In this document: positions 15,478 through 23,024 of the stretch, piece by piece | Layout: each line of letters opens with the position of its first letter | Numbering within the stretch: position 1 is the first letter of the stretch | Source: Gammaproteobacteria bacterium | GTDB taxonomy: Bacteria > Pseudomonadota > Gammaproteobacteria > Pseudomonadales > M0112 | Assembly (NCBI GenBank): GCA_006227085.1 | Contig: SBFY01000189.1 | Coordinates: forward strand, 1 to 25,199 | Direction: 5' to 3' | Length of the DNA stretch: 25,199 nt | Notes under the pieces: model-generated | Seen by the model: only the letters and a program-made list of their open reading frames with translations | What the model was told of the DNA's origin: nothing | Database searches by the model: none | Translations under genes and position numbers: made by a program

Positions 15478-17387
15478 GGCGCCCTCCCGCTATCCGTCCG
15501 TCTTTTGGCCCAAATTCCCAGCATGCCTCCCAAGGCCATGATCGCTGCGCCAATCCATATCCAGCGGATAGCGGGTTTGACTTGCACCCGTAACGACCAG
15601 GCCTCACCGTCCAATGGCTCGCCCAGCACCACATACACATCCCGCATCAAGCCGGGCAAGATCGCTGCTTCGGTCATCGGCTTGCCGCCACTGCGGTAAT
15701 GGCGTTTTTCCGGATAGAGTTCCGCACGCACATCATTGCCTTCGATCAGTAACACCTTGCCAACCACCGCCTGGTAATTCGGGCCTGTGCGCGAGCCAAT
15801 GGATTCCAGGTAAAAACTGTACGCCCCCAAGGCATAGGTTTCCTTCGGCGCCAGCCGGATATCGCGCGCTTCACCGTACAAACCCACCATCACCACGCCA
15901 AACAATGTCACCGCCACACCGGTATGTGCCACCAGCATGGACAGGAAGCGCGGATGCATGCGTGCCGATGAGCGCCAACGCTGCCACAACGCTTGCACCA
16001 CAATCACCCATACCCAAGCTGACAACAACACACCCGCTATCGCTGCCAGTCGGTCATGGGCTGGCAACACATAAGCCAACACCGGCACCAGCAACAGCAA
16101 GGCCACAAGCGGCAAACGTAGCGAACGGATAAACACACCGGATGCCGTGGATTGCCAACGCACCACTGGCGCAATAGCCAGCAACGCCACCACGAACAGC
16201 AACACCGGCCCAACGGCCAGGTTGAAATAAGGCGGACCAACGGAATAGCGCCCTTGCCCCAAGGCATCCATCAACAGCGGGAACAAGGTGCCCAGCAACA
16301 CCGTTGCGGCTGCAACCAGCAACAACACGTTATTCACCAGCAGCAAGGTCTCACGCGACAGCGCAGCAAACCTCACCGGCTTGACCAATGCCGCCGCGCG
16401 CAACGCATACACCAGCAAGGCGCCACCAATCACGATGCCAAGAAAAACCAGGATGAATAAACCGCGTGACGGATCGGCTGCAAACGCATGCACCGAGGTC
16501 AAGACGCCGGAACGCACGAGGAACGTACCCAGCAAGCTCAAGGCAAAGGCGAGAATGGCCAACAGCAATGTCCAGCCACGAAAGGCATCACGCCGCTCGG
16601 TGACGGCCAGGGAATGCAATAACGCTGTAGCCACCAACCAGGGAATCAATGAGGCATTTTCCACCGGATCCCAAAACCACCAGCCGCCCCAACCCAATTC
16701 GTAATACGCCCACCAACTGCCGAGTGCGATACCGATCGTCAAAAAGGACCATGCCGCCAACACCCATGGCCGCACGTGTTTGGCCCAGCTGGCGTCGAGC
16801 CGCCCTTCCCACAAGGCAGCCAAAGCAAAAGCAAAGGCCACACACAAGCCGACATACCCCATGTACAAGGTCGGGGGATGCACGATCATCGCAAAATCCT
16901 GCAGCAATGGATTCAGGTCAGCACCATTGACCGGCACATCCGGCAACACACGCTCAAACGGACTGGACGTCAGCAGGATAAACAAGCCAAACCCAATGGC
17001 AATGCTGCCCATGATGCCTAACACGCGACTGACAAACTGCTCGGTTTGGCTGCGCACACCAATGGCGACCAGTGCCATCCAGAGTGACAGCACCAACGCC
17101 CACAGCAACATTGACCCTTCGTGATTACCCCAGGTGGCGGTCAAGCGGTAATACCAGGGCAACAAGGAATGACTGTTATTGGCCACCAGCAGGACACTGA
17201 AATCATTGTCGTAAAATGACTTCAACAACACCGCAAACGCCAGCAGTACACAACCCGCATGCGACAAGGCCAGCACCCGGGCAATGCGTGCAGGAAACAG
17301 CGTGGGAAACAGGGGGACCAGCACCAGCAACAACGCCAGCAGCGTTGCCAGGATCATGGCCATATGGCCAAGCTCAGGCCACATCAT
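15474..17387 (-). CDS. ccmF: Heme lyase subunit CcmF
   Basis: CcmF is the large membrane protein that takes heme from holo-CcmE and, with CcmH and CcmI, ligates it to apocytochrome c. The 637-residue protein is strongly hydrophobic with many transmembrane helices. It carries WGNHEGSMLLW and the tryptophan-rich heme-handling WWD domain GGWWFWDPVENASLIPWL, both diagnostic. Length is normal for the family. Two tandem ATGs (17387, 17384) start the frame, and the first overlaps the ccmE stop as ATGA. Confidence 0.96.
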   Translation of the reverse strand: MMWPELGHMAMILATLLALLLVLVPLFPTLFPARIARVLALSHAGCVLLAFAVLLKSFYDNDFSVLLVANNSHSLLPWYYRLTATWGNHEGSMLLWALVLSLWMALVAIGVRSQTEQFVSRVLGIMGSIAIGFGLFILLTSSPFERVLPDVPVNGADLNPLLQDFAMIVHPPTLYMGYVGLCVAFAFALAALWEGRLDASWAKHVRPWVLAAWSFLTIGIALGSWWAYYELGWGGWWFWDPVENASLIPWLVATALLHSLAVTERRDAFRGWTLLLAILAFALSLLGTFLVRSGVLTSVHAFAADPSRGLFILVFLGIVIGGALLVYALRAAALVKPVRFAALSRETLLLVNNVLLLVAAATVLLGTLFPLLMDALGQGRYSVGPPYFNLAVGPVLLFVVALLAIAPVVRWQSTASGVFIRSLRLPLVALLLLVPVLAYVLPAHDRLAAIAGVLLSAWVWVIVVQALWQRWRSSARMHPRFLSMLVAHTGVAVTLFGVVMVGLYGEARDIRLAPKETYALGAYSFYLESIGSRTGPNYQAVVGKVLLIEGNDVRAELYPEKRHYRSGGKPMTEAAILPGLMRDVYVVLGEPLDGEAWSLRVQVKPAIRWIWIGAAIMALGGMLGIWAKRRTDSGRAP

Positions 17388-17830
17388 GGTGCTTTCTTCT
17401 TCGGACCGGGATGATCCGGCCCCATGGCATCGATCAATTCCGGCGGCATGTAATTCTCATCATGCTTGGCCAGAACCTCACTGGCCTCAAACACGCCGTC
17501 AACCAACTTGCCCTGGGTGACCACACCCTGCCCTTCGCCAAACAAATCCGGCAGGATACCTTCATACACCACGGGCACCGTACCCTTGAAATCCGTGACA
17601 TCAAAGCGCACACGCAAGCTGCCCGCCTCACGGATCACACTACCCTCACGCACCATGCCACCGATGCGGATCATCTTGCCGACCGGTGCCTCACCGGCAA
17701 GCACTTTCTCCGGGGGATAAAACAGGTTGATGTTTTCACGCAAGGCCATCATGACCAAGGCCACTGCCAACGAGCTGAAAGCCACGATAAACACCACAAC
17801 CCACAATCGTTGCTTACGTAAAGGATGCAT
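17384..17830 (-). CDS. ccmE: Heme chaperone CcmE
   Basis: CcmE is a periplasmic, membrane-anchored chaperone that binds heme covalently through a histidine and carries it from CcmABCD to CcmF. The 148-residue protein has a short basic N-terminus (MHPLRKQR), one transmembrane helix (about 9-30) and a beta-barrel OB-fold domain. The heme-binding motif is LAKHDENYMPPE, with H123 as the covalent ligand and Y127 as the second conserved residue, so it is the classical His-type rather than the Cys-type. The C-terminus ends in PGPKKKAP. The ATG overlaps the ccmD stop as TGATG. Confidence 0.96.
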   Translation of the reverse strand: MHPLRKQRLWVVVFIVAFSSLAVALVMMALRENINLFYPPEKVLAGEAPVGKMIRIGGMVREGSVIREAGSLRVRFDVTDFKGTVPVVYEGILPDLFGEGQGVVTQGKLVDGVFEASEVLAKHDENYMPPELIDAMGPDHPGPKKKAP

Positions 17831-18024
17831 CAGGTGTTACCCATACTGGCTTGTTGTGACAACAGTTGCTGGCGCCGCTGTTCACGACGCAACAATTGGC
17901 GCTGCGCGATTAACTCCCGGACCGGCAGCCAGATAAACAACAGCAAACAGATACTGATAGCACCCCAGACATAAGGACCATGCCCCGCCATCTCCCAAGC
18001 CTGCTGCCAGGAATCAAAATACAT
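17830..18024 (-). CDS. ccmD: Heme exporter protein CcmD
   Basis: This small protein of 64 residues helps CcmC and CcmE interact and promotes release of holo-CcmE from the CcmABC complex. It reads MYFDSWQQAWEMAGHGPYVW, followed by a transmembrane helix (GAISICLLLFIWLPV) and a positively charged, glutamine/arginine-rich tail. That is the standard CcmD layout, including the aromatic GHGPYVW segment. The start (ATG 18024) shares one base with the ccmC stop, and its own stop shares one base with the ccmE start. The frame extends further upstream into ccmC, but those residues are not part of CcmD. Confidence 0.92.
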   Translation of the reverse strand: MYFDSWQQAWEMAGHGPYVWGAISICLLLFIWLPVRELIAQRQLLRREQRRQQLLSQQASMGNT

Positions 18025-18767
18025 CAGCGCATCCCTCTCACAATGTCCTGCAACCACTGGGTGCGGATTTCGCGACGCAGGATTTCCCCGCGCACATACA
18101 ACATCATCAGCGTGCCATACATCAGGTAGCACGCCACGATGCACCACAGCAGGGGGTAAAACATGGAGGGATCCATGCTCGGTGCGCCGGTAAAACGAAT
18201 CGTGGCCGGCTGGTGCAGGCTGTACCACCAATCCACCGATTTGTAGATGATCGGTATGTTGACCGTACCCACCAAGGCAAGGATCGCGCATACCCGACTG
18301 GCCTGCTCTGGCCGATCTGCCAGCGCCTCATACAGCAACACAATCCCCATATAAATGAGGAACAACACCAGCATGGAGGTGATGCGTGCATCCCATACCC
18401 ACCAGGTACCCCATGTGGGCTTGCCCCAGATAGCACCTGTCACCAGGGCAAGGAACGTCAGCGCCGCACCAATCAACGCCGCTGATTTGAGCGCCATGTC
18501 TGCCAGCTTCATCCGCCAGACCAGATGGATCGCTGCGGCAATGGCCATCAGGTAATAACCTGCCAGCGACACCACCGCCACCGGCACATGCACATAGATG
18601 ATGCGGAAACTATTGCCTTGCCGGAAATCCATCGGGGCCACCAACAGCCCCCAGCCCAACCCGATGCCCCAGCACAACAGGGTCGCCACGGCCACCCACG
18701 GCAGGCAGCGCCCGGCCATTCCGTAAAACCACTTGGGCGATCCCCATTTATGAAACCATGACCACAT
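18024..18767 (-). CDS. ccmC: Heme exporter / transfer protein CcmC
   Basis: CcmC is the integral membrane protein that loads heme onto CcmE at the periplasmic face. The 247-residue protein has six predicted hydrophobic segments and the WWD signature WGTWWVWDARITSMLVLF. The histidine-bearing loops expected of the family (YVHVPVA near residue 60, YSLHQPATI near residue 185) are present. ATG 18767 has GGAAG 6 bases upstream. It heads ccmCDEFGHI and is preceded by a consensus -10 element. It is separated from ccmB by about 370 bases containing a plus-strand small gene, unlike the usual contiguous ccmABC. Confidence 0.95.
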   Translation of the reverse strand: MWSWFHKWGSPKWFYGMAGRCLPWVAVATLLCWGIGLGWGLLVAPMDFRQGNSFRIIYVHVPVAVVSLAGYYLMAIAAAIHLVWRMKLADMALKSAALIGAALTFLALVTGAIWGKPTWGTWWVWDARITSMLVLFLIYMGIVLLYEALADRPEQASRVCAILALVGTVNIPIIYKSVDWWYSLHQPATIRFTGAPSMDPSMFYPLLWCIVACYLMYGTLMMLYVRGEILRREIRTQWLQDIVRGMR

Positions 18768-18843
18768 GCAATGCTTCCCGGCAACGCCTTGCCCAACAAC
18801 CTTTTGGACCAGCCTGGGTAGCCAGTCTCACCCGACGCGCAGG

Positions 18844-18849
18844 ATTATA
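18844..18849 (-). promoter_or_regulatory. Consensus -10 element upstream of ccmC
   Basis: TATAAT on the minus strand is a perfect sigma70 -10 hexamer. It would start transcription near 18837, giving a leader of about 70 bases before the ccmC ATG. No good -35 is present at 17 bases (TTGGTG lies at a 15-base spacer), so activation may be needed. The FNR-like box at 18909-18922 is centred about 78 bases upstream of this start. Confidence 0.5.
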
Positions 18850-18908
18850 CCGGCAGCGCTTCTTCACCAACAGCAAAATGGCACAGGATTGCAGCAGCGT
18901 TGCAAGCG

Positions 18909-18922
18909 TTGACGCATATCAA
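18909..18922 (+). promoter_or_regulatory. FNR/Anr-type binding site
   Basis: TTGACGCATATCAA matches the FNR/Anr consensus TTGAT-N4-ATCAA at 9 of 10 defined bases. Downstream on the plus strand, TAGAGT (18946-18951) matches 4 of 6 bases of the -10 consensus and predicts a start near 18957-18958. The box centre at 18915.5 is then about -42, the position of class II FNR-activated promoters. The likely target is the 44-codon gene at 18994. It could also influence the divergent ccmC promoter. Confidence 0.55.
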
Positions 18923-18993
18923 TGCCCCCACAACCCTGCAGCCCGTAGAGTGAGCCTGCAAGCCATAACCCCAGAATCGATAAGGAGAATCCC

Positions 18994-19128
18994 ATGGCGC
19001 ACGCCCCGCAGACCGGAACCCAAACTGAACAAGACAGCCGCACCATGCGCTCCCTGGCACTGACGATTGGCGCACTCTGCGGCCTGATGGTGGTACTGAT
19101 TGTTGCCGCACGCATCATCACGGCCTGA
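18994..19128 (+). CDS. Small single-pass membrane protein, unrecognised
   Basis: A 44-codon frame begins at ATG 18994 with AAGGAG (18982-18987) six bases upstream, one of the clearest ribosome binding sites in the window. The N-terminal ~18 residues are polar and soluble-looking (AHAPQTGTQTEQDSR). One hydrophobic helix follows (about 20-39, LALTIGALCGLMVVLIVAA) and the protein ends RIITA. It is probably an inner-membrane peptide. It lies on the strand opposite to the ccm genes, between ccmB and ccmC. It converges on ccmB with 12 bases between stops and is preceded by an FNR-like box. I do not recognise the family. Small subunits of terminal oxidases or heme-handling complexes have this size and topology, but that is only a guess. 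Confidence 0.7.
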   Translation: MAHAPQTGTQTEQDSRTMRSLALTIGALCGLMVVLIVAARIITA

Positions 19129-19140
19129 TACAGACCCTGT

Positions 19141-19800
19141 TTAATCACTGACCACACGCAGCACCGCAGCAGTCGCCAGCGGTGCGAGCGCAGTGGCAAG
19201 AGAGGCCATCGCTGCCAATAATGCCAGCGGCCCTGTGGCCGCCCAATCACCCGCCGCCTGCTCCACCGCACTCACCCCGAAGATCAATACCGGCACATAC
19301 ATCGGCAACACCAGGAACACCATCAGCAAGCCGCCACGACCTAATGACACAGTCAACGCAGCCCCTAATGCGCCCAGCTGGGCAAACGTGATCGTCCCCA
19401 GCAACATGGCCACCAGCAAGACCGGAATGGCATTGGCCGGGAGATACAGCAACACACCCAGCAACATCGATAATACGCTGATCGGCAAACCGGTCACCAA
19501 CCAATGGGCCAACACGCGCACTTGCACCATGGCATACAGCGAAACAGGCGCCAACAACAACAAGGACTGGGCCCCGTCCTCGTAATCCTCGCGAAACAAG
19601 CGCTCCACCGCCAACAAGCTGGCCAGCAATGCCGCTATCCAGCCGGCCCCCGCTGCAACCTGCGACAAGGTCTTTTCACCGGGCCCAATCGCCAAGGGAA
19701 ACAACAGCACCACGCCCAGCAGGAAAACCAACGGCAATAACCACTCACCCCGGCGACGGTAGGTCAACAACAAGTCACGCCACAGCAAGGCCTTAAGCAT
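19141..19800 (-). CDS. ccmB: Heme exporter protein CcmB
   Basis: CcmB is the membrane permease partner of the ATPase CcmA in the complex that drives release of holo-CcmE. The 219-residue protein starts MLKALLWRDLLLTYRRRGEW, typical of CcmB, and has six hydrophobic segments. It contains FREDYEDGAQSLLLLAPVSL, the conserved cytoplasmic loop of the family. ATG 19800 has GGGAG close upstream and overlaps the end of ccmA by 8 bases. A further in-frame ATG at 19824 would add eight residues that do not fit the family. The gene is separated from ccmC by the antisense small gene. Confidence 0.93.
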   Translation of the reverse strand: MLKALLWRDLLLTYRRRGEWLLPLVFLLGVVLLFPLAIGPGEKTLSQVAAGAGWIAALLASLLAVERLFREDYEDGAQSLLLLAPVSLYAMVQVRVLAHWLVTGLPISVLSMLLGVLLYLPANAIPVLLVAMLLGTITFAQLGALGAALTVSLGRGGLLMVFLVLPMYVPVLIFGVSAVEQAAGDWAATGPLALLAAMASLATALAPLATAAVLRVVSD

Positions 19801-20446
19801 CGCCGTCTCCCAGTTGCAGCACACGGTGCGCCTCGCCCAGCGCCATCGGTTGGTGCGCCGTCAACACCAGCAGGCCGCCGCGGGCAGCGTGTTCACGCAA
19901 GCGGGCTTCTACCAGGGGAATAATGTGCTGGTCCAACGCAGTCAACGGCTCATCCAGCACCCACAACGGCTTTTGCGACAGGAACACACGCGCCAATGCC
20001 ACCCGCCGTTTCTGGCCTGCCGACAAGGTGGCGACAGGCTGTTCCAGCACGGCTGCGAGCCCCAGGGCCACCAGCTCACGAATCGCCTCGGGCTCCTGCC
20101 AGGCCACACCGGCCACGCCCAATGCCCAACGCAGGTTTTCCAACGGGGTCAAGGCGGATTTCAGGCCATTCTGGTGCCCCAGCCAGGCCAGCGATTGCGA
20201 CAGGGCCAACTGGGCCGCAGGCAAGGCCGCGCCATTCCAGCGGATACACCCTGAGTGCGGCCGCGTAAGCCCCGCCATCATTTGCAGGAGCGTGGTTTTG
20301 CCGGCACCGTTGGCGCCGCCCAATTGGAGGATATCCCCCGCTTTCACCCCAGCACTGACACCCATGAATAGCGAACGTTGCCCGCGTATTGCGGACACGC
20401 TGTCAACCACCAAGGTGTTACCAACAGGAAATGAAGCAGCGGACAC
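19793..20446 (-). CDS. ccmA: Heme export ABC transporter ATPase CcmA
   Basis: CcmA hydrolyses ATP in the CcmABCD complex. The 217-residue protein has Walker A GGANGAGKTT (43-52), the ABC signature LSAGQKRRVALAR, Walker B LWVLDEPLTALD and a switch histidine in TAHQP. The start is GTG at 20446, with GGGAG 7 bases upstream. The nearby ATG at 20459 is out of frame. It is the first gene of the ccm cluster and begins 55 bases after the hptB stop, with a TATAAT hexamer in that gap. The Walker A variant with Ala in position 3 (GGANG) is unusual but common in CcmA-like proteins (GxNGxGKT/S). Confidence 0.94.
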   Translation of the reverse strand: MSAASFPVGNTLVVDSVSAIRGQRSLFMGVSAGVKAGDILQLGGANGAGKTTLLQMMAGLTRPHSGCIRWNGAALPAAQLALSQSLAWLGHQNGLKSALTPLENLRWALGVAGVAWQEPEAIRELVALGLAAVLEQPVATLSAGQKRRVALARVFLSQKPLWVLDEPLTALDQHIIPLVEARLREHAARGGLLVLTAHQPMALGEAHRVLQLGDGDA

Positions 20447-20473
20447 CGCAGGCTCCCATGCCTAAAGCCAGCA

Positions 20474-20479
20474 ATTATA
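20474..20479 (-). promoter_or_regulatory. Consensus -10 element upstream of ccmA
   Basis: TATAAT on the minus strand is a perfect -10 hexamer in the 55-base gap between hptB and ccmA. It predicts a start near 20467, about 20 bases before the GTG. No clear -35 lies at 16-18 bases. Confidence 0.5.
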
Positions 20480-20501
20480 CGCGTTCGCCTGGCAAATACC
20501 C

Positions 20502-20852
20502 TCAACCGGGCAACAGCGCTTCCAGCTCAGCGATGACGTAAGTGAATTCAGTCTCCACGTGCTGCAGTCGCACAGGGGCATCGGCCAAATCCGCTGACTT
20601 GCCCATGGCTTCCAGCGACTGGCACAGGGATGCCAGCTGCAGGGCACCGAGGTTGGCGGCACTGCCTTTGAAACTGTGCGCAACCTGGCGGACATCTTCT
20701 GCTGCCCCACCTGCCACATGCTGCCGCAAGGACTCGATACGACCCAGGGAATCCTGCCGGAACGTGTCCACCAGCAAACCGAAACTATCACCCATGATGC
20801 CTTGCAGCTCAGCGATAACCGCCTGGTCCAGGTGCGATACGGGTTCAGTCAT
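20502..20852 (-). CDS. hptB: Hpt phosphotransfer protein, HptB-like
   Basis: The 116-residue protein is a stand-alone histidine phosphotransfer domain. The phosphorylated histidine is H59 in VAHSFKGSAANLG, the standard Hpt motif. A four-helix bundle accounts for the whole length. In Pseudomonas aeruginosa HptB receives phosphate from hybrid sensor kinases and passes it to the response regulator HsbR. The same gene order here (hsbA, hsbR, hptB) supports the same role. No sensor kinase gene is in the window, so the input is encoded elsewhere. The gene lies 49 bases after hsbR and is probably co-transcribed with it. Confidence 0.8.
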   Translation of the reverse strand: MTEPVSHLDQAVIAELQGIMGDSFGLLVDTFRQDSLGRIESLRQHVAGGAAEDVRQVAHSFKGSAANLGALQLASLCQSLEAMGKSADLADAPVRLQHVETEFTYVIAELEALLPG

Positions 20853-20901
20853 GAAGCCTCCCTGCTGTGTGATCGCCAGCGGGTCACAGGAAATGCCCTA
20901 C

Positions 20902-22620
20902 CTATGCCCGTGACTGCTTGTATTGCCAGTCATACACGGCTTCTACCCTATTACCCGGAGACAGCACAGTCAACGACCGGCACAGTGTCTTCAGTAAAGG
21001 CAATCCCCGCCCGGAAAACTGGCCCCCGCTCTCCGGCATGGTCATGTCCGGGACTTCCTTGAAGCCCTTACCGCTGTCTTCAACGACAATCCGCAGGCAT
21101 CCACCGTTGTCATCACCCCGGTATTCAATATGGAAACGCACCCAGGCATCCGCCAGCTCACGCAAGCGCTGTTCTTTCTGCAGGTAATACCCCACGAAGC
21201 CTTCGTGGGTTTCCTTCATGGAGGAATCCAGCCCTGCCACACCATGCTCCACAGCATTCGCATACAGCTCGGACAGGATGGTGTAGATATCCCCGGCATG
21301 ACCACGCAAACCCGGCACTTCCAGCAAGATGTGCAACATCAACGGCAATGGGTTGAAGCTGCGGATGCTGTCCATCCGCAATTCATAATCCAGTGCCCAG
21401 TCCACAGGCCCCTGCAACTCACGCACCAACGGGACAACATCACTGCCCGTCTGGAACGCCTGCTTGGGCACCATGACCAGCTCGACCAGGGAAACATCGT
21501 CCGTCCGTTCCGTCCCTTCAGCAAACGCATTCACCGCCTGCATCACTGCATCGAACATGGCCGCCATGGGAATATCACGGTGCAGGATGGCCTCCAGCCG
21601 ATCCTCCCCGAACATATCCCCTGCCGCGTTCACGGTTTCATGGATACCATCCGAGCGCAGGAATACACGATCATCCGGTTCCATTTCATACATTCCCGGC
21701 GCCGGGTCAAACGCATCGCTACTGCTCACGCCCAACGGCAAGCTTTTCGAGGGAATGCGCTCGATACGTTGCTCGCGACCATGCACCAGGAACAGGTCTG
21801 GCAAACCACCATTCCAGGCTTGCAAGGTGTGATGCTCAAAATCCAGCTCGACCAGGCAGGCGCAACAGAACACCCCGGTTGGTAATACCTCATACAACTT
21901 GGCATTCAATTCACGAACCATATCCTTCAGGGCAAAGCCTTTTTCGGCCATGCCATAGAAGGTTTGCGCCAATGGCATGGCACCGACTGCCGCTGCCAAT
22001 CCATGACCGGTAAAATCACCCAGCAAGGCCAGCAAATTACCGGATGGCTGCAAGGCCACCAATAAAATATCGCCGTTGAACATCGCCATCGGTGACATGG
22101 AAAAACGCAGGTTATTTGCCTTGAAATATCCCGGCCTCGCCACCTTGTCAAAAATCCGCTTGGCCAGATCCTGCTCACGTAACAGGTGCTCGTTATAACG
22201 TGCAATCTCGTCACGCTGTTCCTGCAAGGTGCCATGCATTTTCAGCATGCGCCGGAAAGCATTGATCTTGGCTTTCAGGATGACGCTGTTATACGGCTTG
22301 GTCAGGAAATCATCACCACCGGCTTCCAGGCATTGCGCCAGCGAATCGGCTTCCGTCAGCGCGGTCAGGAAAATAATCGGGATAAAGGTATCACCCACTT
22401 CACGGCGGATTTGCGCCGCCACTTCAAACCCGTTCATGCGTGGCATTAATGCATCCAGCAAGACGATGTCCGGCTGCTGGCGATGAAAGCATTCAATTGC
22501 TTCCACACCGTCCACTGCAGTAATGGTGCGATGGCCAAGCTTGCGGACAAAGGCCTCCAGCAGGAGACGATCGGTATTGCTGTCATCCGCGATCAGGATG
22601 GTCAGGCTGTCATCTTGCAT
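20902..22620 (-). CDS. hsbR: Response regulator with PP2C phosphatase and HATPase domains, HsbR-like
   Basis: The 572-residue protein joins three domains. A receiver domain (1-~125) has the acidic pair D12-D13, phospho-acceptor D56 in IVLLDALMP and the FLTKPY lysine. A SpoIIE/RsbU-type PP2C phosphatase follows a short coiled linker (GDFTGHGLAAAVGA; DGIHETVNAAGDMFGE). The C-terminus is an RsbW-like HATPase (ELYANAVEHGV as N box; DSGKGF and FSGRGLPLL as G boxes). In P. aeruginosa HsbR dephosphorylates or phosphorylates the antagonist HsbA depending on its own phosphorylation by HptB. ATG 22620 is preferred over GTG 22623 because AGGGG lies 5 bases before it. Context with hsbA and hptB supports the identity. 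Confidence 0.85.
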   Translation of the reverse strand: MQDDSLTILIADDSNTDRLLLEAFVRKLGHRTITAVDGVEAIECFHRQQPDIVLLDALMPRMNGFEVAAQIRREVGDTFIPIIFLTALTEADSLAQCLEAGGDDFLTKPYNSVILKAKINAFRRMLKMHGTLQEQRDEIARYNEHLLREQDLAKRIFDKVARPGYFKANNLRFSMSPMAMFNGDILLVALQPSGNLLALLGDFTGHGLAAAVGAMPLAQTFYGMAEKGFALKDMVRELNAKLYEVLPTGVFCCACLVELDFEHHTLQAWNGGLPDLFLVHGREQRIERIPSKSLPLGVSSSDAFDPAPGMYEMEPDDRVFLRSDGIHETVNAAGDMFGEDRLEAILHRDIPMAAMFDAVMQAVNAFAEGTERTDDVSLVELVMVPKQAFQTGSDVVPLVRELQGPVDWALDYELRMDSIRSFNPLPLMLHILLEVPGLRGHAGDIYTILSELYANAVEHGVAGLDSSMKETHEGFVGYYLQKEQRLRELADAWVRFHIEYRGDDNGGCLRIVVEDSGKGFKEVPDMTMPESGGQFSGRGLPLLKTLCRSLTVLSPGNRVEAVYDWQYKQSRA

Positions 22621-22649
22621 CACGGCCCCTGATCGCCTGTGCGGGAAGA

Positions 22650-22955
22650 TTACTGGATAGTGAACAAACGCTGGAAATTGGAAATACGCAGGATCTTGCG
22701 AACGTCTTCACTGGGATTGAGGATCTTGACGTTGGCCTCATCACCACCGGCGTAATCACGCAACAGCAACAACATGCCCAAGGCAGAGCTATCAAGGTAT
22801 ACCGCGCCCTTCAGGTCAATCCGGTAATGACTGGGGTCGGCATCATCACGCTGGTAGGCGCTACGGAAATCCTGGTGGCAGCTGAAGTCAAAGCGGCCAT
22901 CAATGTGGATCGTCAGTTCCTTGCCATCGTCAGAGAGGGTACTGTTTATTGCCAT
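22650..22955 (-). CDS. hsbA: STAS anti-sigma factor antagonist, HsbA-like
   Basis: The 101-residue STAS-domain protein has the phosphorylatable serine region YLDSSALGMLLLL (S56/S57). Such antagonists bind an anti-sigma factor when unphosphorylated. In P. aeruginosa HsbA binds FlgM, or a diguanylate cyclase when phosphorylated, linking the HptB pathway to motility and biofilm choice. Here it begins the hsbA-hsbR-hptB trio. ATG 22955 is chosen because AAGGAGG lies 9 bases upstream, one of the strongest ribosome binding sites in the window. The upstream in-frame ATG at 22976 would add seven residues with no such site. The anti-sigma partner is not in this window. Confidence 0.85.
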   Translation of the reverse strand: MAINSTLSDDGKELTIHIDGRFDFSCHQDFRSAYQRDDADPSHYRIDLKGAVYLDSSALGMLLLLRDYAGGDEANVKILNPSEDVRKILRISNFQRLFTIQ

Positions 22956-23024
22956 TATTGTTATCCTCCTTGTCATACCGGGCTTGGCGTTCCCGGCTCC
23001 AGCTACCCACTATGATAGCCGATT

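Noticed and set aside
22976..23024. Possible terminator or promoter between ttcA and hsbA (CCGGG/CCCGG hairpin, TATCAT hexamer)
   Set aside because: The stem has 5 bp and no U tract, and the hexamer lacks a -35 element. Neither is strong enough to call.
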